Source: Scatosoma sp045643825
GTDB lineage: Bacteria; Bacillota; Clostridia; Christensenellales; Borkfalkiaceae
Assembly: GCA_045643825.1 (NCBI GenBank)
Contig: JAZRFV010000004.1
Coordinates: forward strand, 1 to 29,170
DNA: 29,170 bases
Direction: 5' to 3'
Shown here: positions 1-6,128 of the stretch, one piece after another
Numbering within the stretch: position 1 is the stretch's first letter
Layout of the letters: each line of letters starts with the position of its first letter
The notes under the pieces: model-generated
Told to the model about the DNA's origin: nothing
The model's database searches: none
The model's input: the letters and a program-made list of their open reading frames with translations, nothing else
Program-made: the position numbers and the translations under genes

Positions 1-386
1 GCTCCAGATATTCATATAAAGAAGATGGAGCTCTTTCTATTCAAGATAAAAAAGTTGGTCGTTCTTTAGCTGAAAGTGTTATATTCCCTGTTGTAACATT
101 ACCATTATATGCTGCTAATGCTTTATTAAAACAGATGCAAAAAGTTCCTTTCCTTAAAGATACAGCTTTAAAATTATATAATAAGGCTCTTTTTAGAATA
201 CCAAGAAAATTAAATGAAGTTGATTCAAAAACAGATATGTTAAAAGGTATGTTTGAAAAAACAAGTAAAACTATTTCTGAATTTGTCAAAATGAAAAGGA
301 CTGAACCAAATAATGTTGCAGAATTTGCGAAATTAAAAGGTATGAAACCTGAAAAAATACTTGAAATATTTAAAAAAGTAAAATAA
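1..386 (+). CDS. 3' part of an unrecognised AT-rich gene (5' end outside window)
   Basis: An open frame runs in from the left edge (first complete codon at base 3) to a TAA at 384-386, giving 127 visible residues. I do not recognise the family. The visible part has a hydrophobic stretch (IFPVVTLPLYAANALL, about residues 27-42), possibly a membrane or buried helix, followed by a strongly basic, lysine-rich, probably helical C-terminus ending in FKKVK. Codon use differs by eye from every other gene here: arginine is mostly AGA, ATA is common, lysine is almost always AAA and third positions are nearly all A/T, whereas the neighbours use CGT/CGC and many C-ending codons. That suggests horizontal origin (inference). 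An internal ATG at 135 could be taken for the start, but the frame is open upstream to the window edge with the same composition, so the gene is more likely truncated by the window. Confidence 0.55.
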   Translation, partial: SRYSYKEDGALSIQDKKVGRSLAESVIFPVVTLPLYAANALLKQMQKVPFLKDTALKLYNKALFRIPRKLNEVDSKTDMLKGMFEKTSKTISEFVKMKRTEPNNVAEFAKLKGMKPEKILEIFKKVK

Positions 387-451
387 AAAACGAAATCTTA
401 TTGGCGAAAAATTATCGTAATTATATAAGATATGTAAAAACCCACAATTCC

Positions 452-658
452 CCTTTGTTTTATCGGTTTATGTTTTCGTAAAACCTGCATTTTACGAATA
501 GTTTAAAGTGTTGTCCTGTGGAGTTGTTCTTCTTCCCTATCGCAATGAAAAGTCTCTAAATGGCAAAAAAGCCTTTGTTTTCAAGACAATTTGGCGTGTT
601 GAAAAGTTGTGCACATTACACATGAATATTGTGGATAATTTTTTATACCCTTTGTTTT
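452..658 (+). repeat. Three dispersed direct copies of CCTTTGTTTT
   Basis: Copies lie at 452-461, 572-581 and 649-658. The first and third extend to CCCTTTGTTTTAT (451-463 and 648-660). Three copies of a 10-mer in 207 bp of non-coding sequence is more than expected even in T-rich DNA. Function is unknown. Repeats beside a dif-like site could be accessory protein sites, or they may only reflect low complexity. Confidence 0.5.
473..500. other. Candidate dif/Xer recombination site (11-6-11 palindrome)
   Basis: Two 11-bp arms (TTTTCGTAAAA and TTTTACGAATA) flank a 6-bp centre (CCTGCA). Nine base pairs per arm (475-483 with 490-498) are perfectly complementary. This is the geometry of Xer core sites: two recombinase-binding arms around a 6-bp crossover region. 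The site lies about 300 bp upstream of a XerS-like recombinase gene. In streptococci and lactococci the single recombinase XerS acts at difSL, which lies next to xerS. The hairpin has no T-run after it on either strand, so a terminator is less likely. The arms match the classical XerC/XerD arms only partly, so the assignment is an inference. Confidence 0.4.
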
Positions 659-668
659 ATATATTTCC

Positions 669-705
669 CTCCGTATGGATATCTGTACGGAGTTTTTTCT
701 TTTTT
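669..705 (+). terminator. Strong intrinsic terminator with no obvious gene just upstream
   Basis: CTCCGTATGG (669-678) pairs with CTGTACGGAG (683-692), with two G-T wobbles and an ATAT loop. TTTTTTCTTTTTT follows. It insulates the recombinase promoter at 772-800 from transcription entering from the left. Confidence 0.8.
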
Positions 706-771
706 ACCCTATTTTTCTTGGCGTTTTACCTAAATTTTTTACATAACTCTTCGGAAAATATTATTTTCCTA

Positions 772-800
772 TTGACTTTTTTATAAATCTACGCTATAAT
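772..800 (+). promoter_or_regulatory. Sigma-A promoter of the recombinase gene
   Basis: TTGACT (772-777), a 17-bp spacer and a perfect TATAAT (795-800). The ATG begins 6 nt after the -10 box, so the predicted transcript starts at or next to the start codon (leaderless). Confidence 0.8.
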
Positions 801-806
801 AAAAAC

Positions 807-1868
807 ATGAAACACGAAGACTACTATGTAACACGTAACATACAAGACATTGACAAGGTTGCCGAGCTTTTGGAACAGCTCCCCTCTTTTTGTGAGGATT
901 ACTTTATCGGCATCGAATCGCGAACGAGCAGTCAAACTCGTTTAAAGTACGCCTACGATTTGAGAATTTTCTTTGATTATTTGTGCAAAAGGAAATTCAA
1001 GACGATGGCTATCACCGATTTAACAATGAACGAGCTGCAACAAGTCACGCACTACGATATTGAGTATTTCCTCAGCTATTTATCCCACTATCGCTATAAT
1101 GGGAAGCATTTATCCTGCGATGAACGAGCAAAAGCGAGAAAATTGTCCGCTGTACGTGCCCTTTTTAAGTTTTTCTTTAATAAAGGTGTGTTAGACCGTG
1201 ACGATTCCGCAAAAGTTCACACTCCCAAAATCCACGATAAGGAAATTATTCGTTTGGATTCGAACGAAGTGTCAAAACTGATTGGCGTTGCCGAATCTGG
1301 CAGCGGGCTACCCAAGCATGCCGCTGGGTATCATAACAAAACCCGTGTGCGTGATACCGCAATCCTTACCCTATTTTTGGGTACGGGCATCCGTATTAGC
1401 GAGTTGGTTGGGCTTGACAATGATAGCTTCGATTTCAAGGAAAATTCCTTCGTTGTTACCCGAAAAGGCGGAAATAGAGCAATTTTATACTTTTCTAACG
1501 AGGTGAAATTTGCCCTGCAGGAATATATTGCGGAAAAGGCAAACGATCCCAAAATCCCTGCAAGCGAAAACGCATTTTTCCTTTCTATGCAGTATAAACG
1601 CATCAACGTGCGTTCAGTAGAGCTGTTGGTAAAGAAATACAGCCGTATCGCCTCCCCTCTTAAAAAGATTACACCCCATAAGTTAAGAAGTACCTATGGT
1701 ACGAGATTGTACAACTCTACGGGTGACATCTATATCGTTGCAGACGTTTTAGGACATCGTGACGTAAATACCACGAAAAAGCACTATGCGGCTATCAATG
1801 AGGAAAATCGCAAGGCGGTTGCCAATATGGTTTCACTTCGACAAGAAAATTCGGAGAATAACGAATAA
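807..1868 (+). CDS. xerS: XerS-like tyrosine recombinase
   Basis: A 353-residue tyrosine recombinase. Residues 20-125 are the N-terminal SAM-like DNA-binding domain and residues 150-340 the catalytic domain. All catalytic residues are visible: Arg196 (GTGIRISEL), Lys220 (TRKGG), His291 and Arg294 (PHKLRST), His317 (LGHRD) and the nucleophile Tyr327 (KKHY). Length, the N-terminal pattern around FFDYL and ITDLTMNEL, and the catalytic block resemble streptococcal XerS (about 356 residues) more than the roughly 300-residue XerC/XerD pair. XerS alone resolves chromosome dimers at a nearby dif site, and a dif-like palindrome lies upstream at 473-500. The ATG at 807 is the only reasonable start and has no Shine-Dalgarno sequence because the -10 box ends at 800. 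The hflX start follows two bases after the stop, so the two are probably co-transcribed. A mobile-element integrase is the alternative, but the hflX-lexA context favours a core function. Confidence 0.8.
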   Translation: MKHEDYYVTRNIQDIDKVAELLEQLPSFCEDYFIGIESRTSSQTRLKYAYDLRIFFDYLCKRKFKTMAITDLTMNELQQVTHYDIEYFLSYLSHYRYNGKHLSCDERAKARKLSAVRALFKFFFNKGVLDRDDSAKVHTPKIHDKEIIRLDSNEVSKLIGVAESGSGLPKHAAGYHNKTRVRDTAILTLFLGTGIRISELVGLDNDSFDFKENSFVVTRKGGNRAILYFSNEVKFALQEYIAEKANDPKIPASENAFFLSMQYKRINVRSVELLVKKYSRIASPLKKITPHKLRSTYGTRLYNSTGDIYIVADVLGHRDVNTTKKHYAAINEENRKAVANMVSLRQENSENNE

Positions 1869-1870
1869 AT

Positions 1871-3124
1871 ATGTACGAAAACATCGATACAACGTTAGAA
1901 AAAATCTATATTATTCAGCCGATCACAAGAGAAAATAGCCATAAATACAAGGTTTTGCAGGAAGAAGCTGTTTCCTTGATTGAAAGCGCTGGGGCTGTAT
2001 ATGCGGGCACGATTTACCAAAACGTGCGTGAAATTAATGCCGCTACCTTTGTTGGGGAAGGTAAATTATGGGAACTGCGCGAGCGATTAGATGGTTTGGA
2101 CGGGATAACCGTGCTTTTCAATGGTGAACTGTCCCCTTCTCAAACCTTAAACATATCCGCCCTGCTCGACAACCGCAAGGTGATTGACCGCACCACCCTG
2201 ATTTTGGATATTTTCGCAAAAAATGCCCGTACAAGCGAAGGCAAACTGCAGGTTGAATTGGCACAGCTGAAATACATTTACCCCCGTTTAAAAGGTAAAG
2301 GTGAGGCTTTATCAAGGCTTGGCGGTGGCGTAGGTACAAGAGGGCCCGGGGAAACCCAACTGGAAACGGACAGACGATATATCCGTGGGCGTATTCAATA
2401 CCTAGAAGCTCGTTTAAAGGAAACGGAAAAACGCCGAGCCCTGCAAACCGTTCGCCGTAAGAAAGATGCGGTGAAAACGATCGCCCTTGTTGGTTATACG
2501 AATACGGGAAAGTCTACGTTGATGAATTTATTGACGGGGGCGGACGTGTACGTTAAAAACGAGCTGTTTGCAACCCTGGATCCTACCTCACGTAGGTTTG
2601 AAATTGAAGGAATTGAGTTTTTACTCGTTGATACGGTTGGATTTTTGCAGGATTTACCGCACAATCTCATTGAAGCCTTTAAATCCACCTTGGAAAGTGC
2701 TATTCATTGTGATTTGGCATTGATCGTTTGCGATGCTACGGGCGAATATGATATGCAAATGCAAACTACCCTACAAACCTTGCAGGAAATGAATTTCCAA
2801 TCCCCCTATTTGTTGGTAATGAATAAAAGTGAAAGTATTTCCGATCATTCTATCTTGCCATATGGTTCAATTGCAATTTCCGCAAAAGAAAATGTGGGCA
2901 TATCTGCATTAAAACAAGCGATTTTGCGCGAATTTAGAAAGGATTACCTCTTTTGTAAGCTCTTTGTGCCGTATGCACAAATGCACGTATATAACGCAAA
3001 TAAGCAGTATTTAATCGAGCGTAGCTCCACTTTCACCGACGACGGACAGGAAGTAAATGCTGTTATCCCTGCTTATTACGAGGATAGGTTTAACGATTTC
3101 GTCGTAGAGCGCAAAACCATATAA
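1871..3124 (+). CDS. hflX: GTPase HflX, ribosome-associated
   Basis: A 417-residue HflX GTPase, a TRAFAC-class protein that binds the 50S subunit and splits stalled or hibernating ribosomes. The N-terminal HflX domain (about 1-190) carries the family signature GVGTRGPGETQLETDRR. The G domain shows the P-loop GYTNTGKS (208-215), DTVGF (254-258) and a G5-like SAKEN. The G4 motif reads NKSE (318-321), with Glu where NKxD normally has Asp. A short C-terminal domain follows. The start is two bases after the recombinase stop, with GGAG about 14 nt upstream inside the preceding gene. Coupling to xerS is likely and no separate promoter is visible. A bidirectional terminator closes the unit at 3129-3160. 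The family assignment is secure. Confidence 0.95.
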   Translation: MYENIDTTLEKIYIIQPITRENSHKYKVLQEEAVSLIESAGAVYAGTIYQNVREINAATFVGEGKLWELRERLDGLDGITVLFNGELSPSQTLNISALLDNRKVIDRTTLILDIFAKNARTSEGKLQVELAQLKYIYPRLKGKGEALSRLGGGVGTRGPGETQLETDRRYIRGRIQYLEARLKETEKRRALQTVRRKKDAVKTIALVGYTNTGKSTLMNLLTGADVYVKNELFATLDPTSRRFEIEGIEFLLVDTVGFLQDLPHNLIEAFKSTLESAIHCDLALIVCDATGEYDMQMQTTLQTLQEMNFQSPYLLVMNKSESISDHSILPYGSIAISAKENVGISALKQAILREFRKDYLFCKLFVPYAQMHVYNANKQYLIERSSTFTDDGQEVNAVIPAYYEDRFNDFVVERKTI

Positions 3125-3128
3125 AAAA

Positions 3129-3160
3129 GGCTGCCAAGTTGCTTTTGCAAATTGACAGCC
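3129..3160. terminator. Bidirectional terminator between hflX and the Cys-rich gene
   Basis: GGCTGCCAA (3129-3137) pairs with TTGACAGCC (3152-3160), with one C-A mismatch on the plus strand that becomes a G-T wobble on the minus strand. An inner TTGC/GCAA stem closes a TTTT loop. A T-run follows on each side (TTTTCTTT on plus, TTTTTT on minus), so it can end both convergent transcripts. Confidence 0.8.
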
Positions 3161-3166
3161 TTTTCT

Positions 3167-3355
3167 TTATTCTTCATATTCATCAGGATTCATATAGATC
3201 TTATCGATTTTTATGGATGCAACGTCGTCCATTTCGATGCATTTCCCGCAGTTATCGCAAACTTTATTGGGATCTAAATCGCAAATTTCACATTCCAAGC
3301 ATCCGATACACTCTCTATCATATAATTCGCAAGGTCCACCGATTTTTCTTTCCAT
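3167..3355 (-). CDS. Small eight-cysteine protein, function unknown
   Basis: A 62-residue acidic protein with Cys at 9, 16, 19, 22, 25, 33, 36 and 39, giving a CxxCxxCxxC run followed by CxxCxxC. The spacing suggests iron-sulfur clusters or zinc (inference). I cannot assign a family. The start is the ATG at 3355 because GGAGGG lies 4-5 nt upstream. A GTG 12 bases further upstream is in frame but overlaps that ribosome-binding site. The gene has its own promoter (TTGATT, 16 bp, TATAAT), is divergent from lexA and shares a terminator with hflX. Promoter, ribosome-binding site, terminator and composition like the neighbours all indicate a real gene. A putative LexA operator in the shared intergenic region might also influence it. 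An iron-sulfur or redox link to the SOS response is speculation. Confidence 0.75.
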   Translation of the reverse strand: MERKIGGPCELYDRECIGCLECEICDLDPNKVCDNCGKCIEMDDVASIKIDKIYMNPDEYEE

Positions 3356-3382
3356 ATCGCCCTCCACAAGATCTTTTCTTAT

Positions 3383-3410
3383 ATTATAGCAAAATTTTTT
3401 AAAAAATCAA
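3383..3410 (-). promoter_or_regulatory. Promoter of the Cys-rich gene
   Basis: On the minus strand TTGATT (3405-3410), a 16-bp spacer and TATAAT (3383-3388) precede GGAGGG and the ATG at 3355. Confidence 0.65.
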
Positions 3411-3421
3411 GTATTTTTCGT

Positions 3422-3433
3422 AAACATTTGTTT
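3422..3433. promoter_or_regulatory. Putative LexA operator (SOS box)
   Basis: AAAC-ATTT-GTTT is an inverted repeat shaped like the Gram-positive SOS box GAAC-N4-GTTC, with the outer G and C replaced by A and T. It touches the -35 of the lexA promoter and lies 11 bp behind the -35 of the divergent Cys-rich gene. LexA autoregulation through such a box is standard. The match is imperfect, so this is inference. Confidence 0.45.
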
Positions 3434-3460
3434 GCTTTTTATGAAAAAGTATGTTATAAT
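3432..3460 (+). promoter_or_regulatory. lexA promoter with extended -10
   Basis: TTGCTT (3432-3437), a 17-bp spacer and TATAAT (3455-3460) preceded by TG, giving TGTTATAAT. The same extended -10 string occurs upstream of asp23. AGGTG lies about 7 nt before the lexA ATG at 3492. Confidence 0.7.
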
Positions 3461-3491
3461 GGTATCAATCAAGGTAAAAATGAGGTGTTTT

Positions 3492-4088
3492 ATGGTCAGT
3501 CAAGAAAAATTGATTATGGTTATGGACTATATCCGTAAATTTTCAGAAGAAAACGGCTACACCCCTTCTGTTCGTGAAATCGGTAAAGAATGCGGCATCA
3601 AATCCACCGCAACCGTTTACAGCTACTTGCAAAAGTTGCAGGATAAGGGCTACTTAAACAAGGCAACCAACAAAAAGCGTTCGGTTACTTTGGCAAAAAG
3701 CTCTGGGGTAAACATCCCCCTCATTGGTACCGTTACGGCTGGTCAACCAATCTTTGCCTATGAAAATTATGAAGATTACTACACCTTCCCTGCTGGCGAA
3801 TTCCGTGGTGACGACCTCTTTATGTTGCGTGTTCAAGGCACTTCGATGATTGACGCTGGCATTATGAATGGTGATAAAATCGTTGTTCGACGTCAAGAAA
3901 CGGCTGAAAATGGTGAAATCGTCGTTGCGCTCGTTGAAGATTCCGCAACGGTAAAGCGTTTCTACCGTAAAGATGGGCAAATCATTTTACACCCCGAAAA
4001 TGAAGCCTTGAGCGATATGATTTTTGAGGAAAATGAAGTTGTAATCCTCGGTAAAGTTGTTGGATTAACGCGAAATTACCGATCTTAA
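3492..4088 (+). CDS. lexA: LexA repressor, SOS regulator
   Basis: A 198-residue LexA. Residues 1-65 form the winged helix-turn-helix that binds SOS boxes (YTPSVREIG, STATVYSYL). The autocleavage site is Ala83-Gly84 in GTVTAGQP. The peptidase dyad is Ser118 (GTSM) and Lys155 (ATVKR), so RecA-stimulated self-cleavage should be intact. The start is the ATG at 3492, which has AGGTG upstream and gives the usual N-terminus (MVSQEKL). The frame is open further upstream to a TTG at 3432, but that lies in the promoter and has no ribosome-binding site. The gene is monocistronic, with its own promoter, a putative operator and a terminator at 4101-4131. The divergent neighbour encodes the Cys-rich protein. 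Confidence 0.95.
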   Translation: MVSQEKLIMVMDYIRKFSEENGYTPSVREIGKECGIKSTATVYSYLQKLQDKGYLNKATNKKRSVTLAKSSGVNIPLIGTVTAGQPIFAYENYEDYYTFPAGEFRGDDLFMLRVQGTSMIDAGIMNGDKIVVRRQETAENGEIVVALVEDSATVKRFYRKDGQIILHPENEALSDMIFEENEVVILGKVVGLTRNYRS

Positions 4089-4100
4089 TTGAATAAAACG

Positions 4101-4131
4101 AATCCCCGAGCCAAACGGTTCGGGGATTTTT
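4101..4131 (+). terminator. lexA terminator
   Basis: AATCCCCGAGCC (4101-4112) pairs with GGTTCGGGGATT (4117-4128) around an AAAC loop, with one G-T wobble, and TTTTT follows. On the minus strand the same hairpin follows the rluB stop codon but has only a weak T-tract. Confidence 0.85.
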
Positions 4132-4134
4132 CTA

Positions 4135-4839
4135 TTATAAGCCTTGTAAATATGCCATTTCGTTTTCCGTCAAAGGACGAATTTGCCCTCTATCCAAGCC
4201 ACTCAACTTTAATTGACCAATGCTAACACGTTTTAAGAACTCAACGTTTCTACCGATGGATTCAAACATACGACGTACCTGACGGTTTCTACCCTCGGTA
4301 ATCGTAATATGCACCTTCGTATAAGCTTTGTTGGTCTCCACGATGTGAGCTTTGCACTTTTTCGTCATAATGCCGTCCAATTCTACGCCCGAACGGATCG
4401 GATTTAAATCCTTCTCGGTCAGCGTTCCCTCAATACGTGCCATATACGTTTTGGGGATTTCAGCGGTGGGATGCGTTAAGCGGAATGCCAAATCGCCATC
4501 GTTCGTCAAAATCAACAACCCTTCGGTTGCATAGTCCAAACGCCCTACGGGGAAAACACGCCCAACGCCTTCAGGCAATAAATCCATAACCGTTTTTCTA
4601 CCACGATCGTCAGAAACGGTACAAACCACCCCTTTGGGTTTATTCATAATGTAGTATTCGAGCTTCGTTTCTTCAAAGGAAAGAATTCTTCCGTCAACCG
4701 CAACCTCGTCGCCCTCTTCTACCGTTGCACCAAGCGTTGCAAGTTCACCGTTGATGGTTACACGACATGCTTCAATCATTTTGTCGGCGTGACGTCTGCT
4801 TGCGATCCCTTTGTCTGCCAAAAATTTGTTAATTCTCAT
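4135..4839 (-). CDS. rluB: 23S rRNA pseudouridine synthase of the RsuA/RluB family
   Basis: A 234-residue RsuA/RluB/RluE/RluF-type synthase that isomerises a specific uridine to pseudouridine in rRNA. An S4 RNA-binding domain occupies residues 1-60 (RINKFLADKGIASRRHAD). The catalytic motif GRLDYATEGLLIL has its nucleophile at Asp102, and a later RQVRRMFESIG motif is typical of the family. RluB (23S rRNA) rather than RsuA (16S) is suggested by the dacB context, because B. subtilis rluB lies in the scpAB-dacB-spmAB-rluB cluster. The start at 4839 gives a complete S4 domain. Only a weak purine tract lies upstream. The gene converges on lexA across a shared hairpin. Confidence 0.88.
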   Translation of the reverse strand: MRINKFLADKGIASRRHADKMIEACRVTINGELATLGATVEEGDEVAVDGRILSFEETKLEYYIMNKPKGVVCTVSDDRGRKTVMDLLPEGVGRVFPVGRLDYATEGLLILTNDGDLAFRLTHPTAEIPKTYMARIEGTLTEKDLNPIRSGVELDGIMTKKCKAHIVETNKAYTKVHITITEGRNRQVRRMFESIGRNVEFLKRVSIGQLKLSGLDRGQIRPLTENEMAYLQGL

Positions 4840-4867
4840 TTGCTTTTGCCTTTTTCGTTTATTTTCT

Positions 4868-4896
4868 ATTATAGTTTATATAAATTCCTTGAAAAA
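4868..4896 (-). promoter_or_regulatory. Possible rluB promoter
   Basis: A perfect TATAAT (minus strand, 4868-4873) lies 28 bp before the rluB ATG. No good -35 sits at the right distance; the 6-mer there is T-rich. dacB transcription could also read through, since no strong terminator separates the two genes. Confidence 0.35.
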
Positions 4897-4925
4897 AGCA
4901 ACCGTTTTCGGAGTTATATTCTAAA

Positions 4926-5750
4926 TTATTCAAGATTTTTCGAGGATTTACACGCATAAAATCCCTTATCTAACAAATCCGCCGATCGTTCGTACATGGA
5001 AGGACAATTTAACACCGCACAGATGAGCGTTTTTCCATCACGTCTCGCCGCTGAAACCAAGCACCTGCCTGCTTGTTTGGTGTAGCCAGTTTTTACCCCA
5101 ATCGCCCCTTCGTAAGATGTCAGCATTTTATTTTTGTTCTTCCACCCGCGAGGAGCATAATAGCTTGTAGATACAATTTGCTCGAAAAACTCGTTCTTTA
5201 AGGCATATCTTGTGATATAACATAAGTCTTGTGCGGTTGTGTAATGCTGGGGACTTGATAAGCCGTGTGGATTTTCAAAATTACTATTTAATGCCCCTGC
5301 CTTTTGGGCGATATAATTCATTTTAGAGCAAAAATCCGCGATTGTACCGCCAATATGCAGCGCAAGTGCAATTGCACAATCGTTTCCCGAACGGAGCATC
5401 AACCCATACAATAAATCTAAAATCGTATACCTATCTCCGCATTGTAAATAAACGGATGAGCCTTCTATTCCTACAGCCGTTTGTGGGATGGATATTTCCT
5501 CCTCTAAATCCTTACCGCTTTCCAAGATAGTAATTGCGGTTAGAATTTTTGTGGTACTTGCCATCGGTAAAGGAATTTCACCGTTTTTAGCGTGTAGGAT
5601 TTTCCCCGTATCAAAATCGATAACACATTCTGCCTTGCTGTCTATATGTGGCTCCTCCGCCTTCACAATTCGCGCTTTAAATGAGAAATTACATACAATA
5701 GACACAAGAAATAACAGCAAAATCCCTTGAAAATAAAGGTTTTTCCGCAT
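4926..5750 (-). CDS. dacB: Short D-alanyl-D-alanine carboxypeptidase (S11), DacB-like
   Basis: A 274-residue secreted serine carboxypeptidase that trims the terminal D-Ala from peptidoglycan stem peptides. A signal or membrane segment spans about residues 7-25. The penicillin-binding motifs are complete: Ser65-Thr-Thr-Lys68 (MASTTK), Ser121-Gly-Asn123 and Lys220-Thr-Gly222. The protein ends soon after the catalytic domain, so it lacks the beta-rich C-terminal PBP5 domain and the usual amphipathic anchor found in 380-440-residue relatives. Anchoring probably relies on the N-terminal segment. The order scpA-scpB-ytfI-gerW-dacB-rluB matches the B. subtilis scpA-scpB-ypuI-dacB-spmA-spmB-rluB block, where dacB sets spore cortex cross-linking, so a sporulation role is inferred. 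It starts one base after the gerW stop (translational coupling). Confidence 0.85.
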   Translation of the reverse strand: MRKNLYFQGILLLFLVSIVCNFSFKARIVKAEEPHIDSKAECVIDFDTGKILHAKNGEIPLPMASTTKILTAITILESGKDLEEEISIPQTAVGIEGSSVYLQCGDRYTILDLLYGLMLRSGNDCAIALALHIGGTIADFCSKMNYIAQKAGALNSNFENPHGLSSPQHYTTAQDLCYITRYALKNEFFEQIVSTSYYAPRGWKNKNKMLTSYEGAIGVKTGYTKQAGRCLVSAARRDGKTLICAVLNCPSMYERSADLLDKGFYACKSSKNLE

Positions 5751-5751
5751 T

Positions 5752-6123
5752 TTATTCCTTCACAATTACGTCATGTATAACTTCGCTCACTCGCTCGATT
5801 AAATTGTCAAACGGCTCGTCCGTGATACGCAAAATGCGACAGCTTTTACCATCGTCTATCAAAAAACCCATCGGTTTCATACTTACGACAGCGCCACTCC
5901 CACCCGCAAAGGGAAACGTGTCTGTTTCCTTTATTACTTTTACGTCACCATATTCCCCACCACCCGTTAAATTTCCAAGCGTTACTTTGGAAAAAGGAAT
6001 AATTTGATACCCGCTTACCGTTGTAATAGGCTTTCCAATTACGGTATTCACGTCCGTTAAGCCATCCAAACGTTCTAACGAGGCACCGATTAAGTTATTG
6101 ATTTTTTGATTCTTTTCCGACAT
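5752..6123 (-). CDS. ytfJ: GerW/YtfJ family sporulation protein
   Basis: A 123-residue member of the GerW/YtfJ family. It shows the conserved core GKPITTVSGYQIIPFSKVTLG, a glycine-rich stretch (GGGEYGD, GGSGAVVSMKPMGFL) and a hydrophobic C-terminus. In B. subtilis YtfJ is a forespore protein needed for L-alanine germination and is encoded next to ytfI, as here. The start at 6123 follows GGGAGG about 9 nt upstream, at the end of the preceding gene. The stop is one base from dacB, so the three genes probably form one sporulation unit. The biochemical function is not established. The family assignment is confident. Confidence 0.9.
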   Translation of the reverse strand: MSEKNQKINNLIGASLERLDGLTDVNTVIGKPITTVSGYQIIPFSKVTLGNLTGGGEYGDVKVIKETDTFPFAGGSGAVVSMKPMGFLIDDGKSCRILRITDEPFDNLIERVSEVIHDVIVKE

Positions 6124-6128
6124 ACATC

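Larger units (their letters stand above)
387..806. other. 420-bp gap with regulatory and recombination-like sequence
   Basis: No convincing coding sequence lies here. The stretch contains a weak inverted repeat (ATCTTAT at 395-401, ATAAGAT at 425-431), the dif-like palindrome at 473-500, three copies of CCTTTGTTTT, one perfect DnaA-box 9-mer on the minus strand (630-638), an intrinsic terminator at 669-705 and the recombinase promoter at 772-800. The terminator lies about 280 bp downstream of the last stop codon. Either the upstream gene has a long 3' tail or an untranslated RNA is made here. Confidence 0.6.

Noticed and set aside
412..440. Second dif-like string resembling a XerD arm (ATATGTAAAAA)
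   Set aside because: The partner arm and 6-bp spacing do not fit; the match is weaker than at 473-500.
475..498. Hairpin 475-498 as a terminator of the left-edge gene
   Set aside because: No T-run follows on either strand, and a true terminator with T-run is present further on at 669-705.
630..638. Perfect DnaA box (TTATCCACA on the minus strand)
   Set aside because: It is a single copy with no cluster, no dnaA/dnaN nearby and no AT-rich unwinding repeat array; one such 9-mer per window is near chance.
508..786. Possible 92-residue ORF on the plus strand in the left intergenic region
   Set aside because: It begins with a TTG without a ribosome-binding site, runs through an intrinsic terminator and the recombinase -35 box, and its Phe/Leu-rich product is what T-rich non-coding DNA yields.
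3432..3491. Longer LexA N-terminus starting at TTG 3432
   Set aside because: It lies inside the promoter (overlapping -35 and -10) and has no ribosome-binding site; the ATG at 3492 gives the conserved N-terminus.
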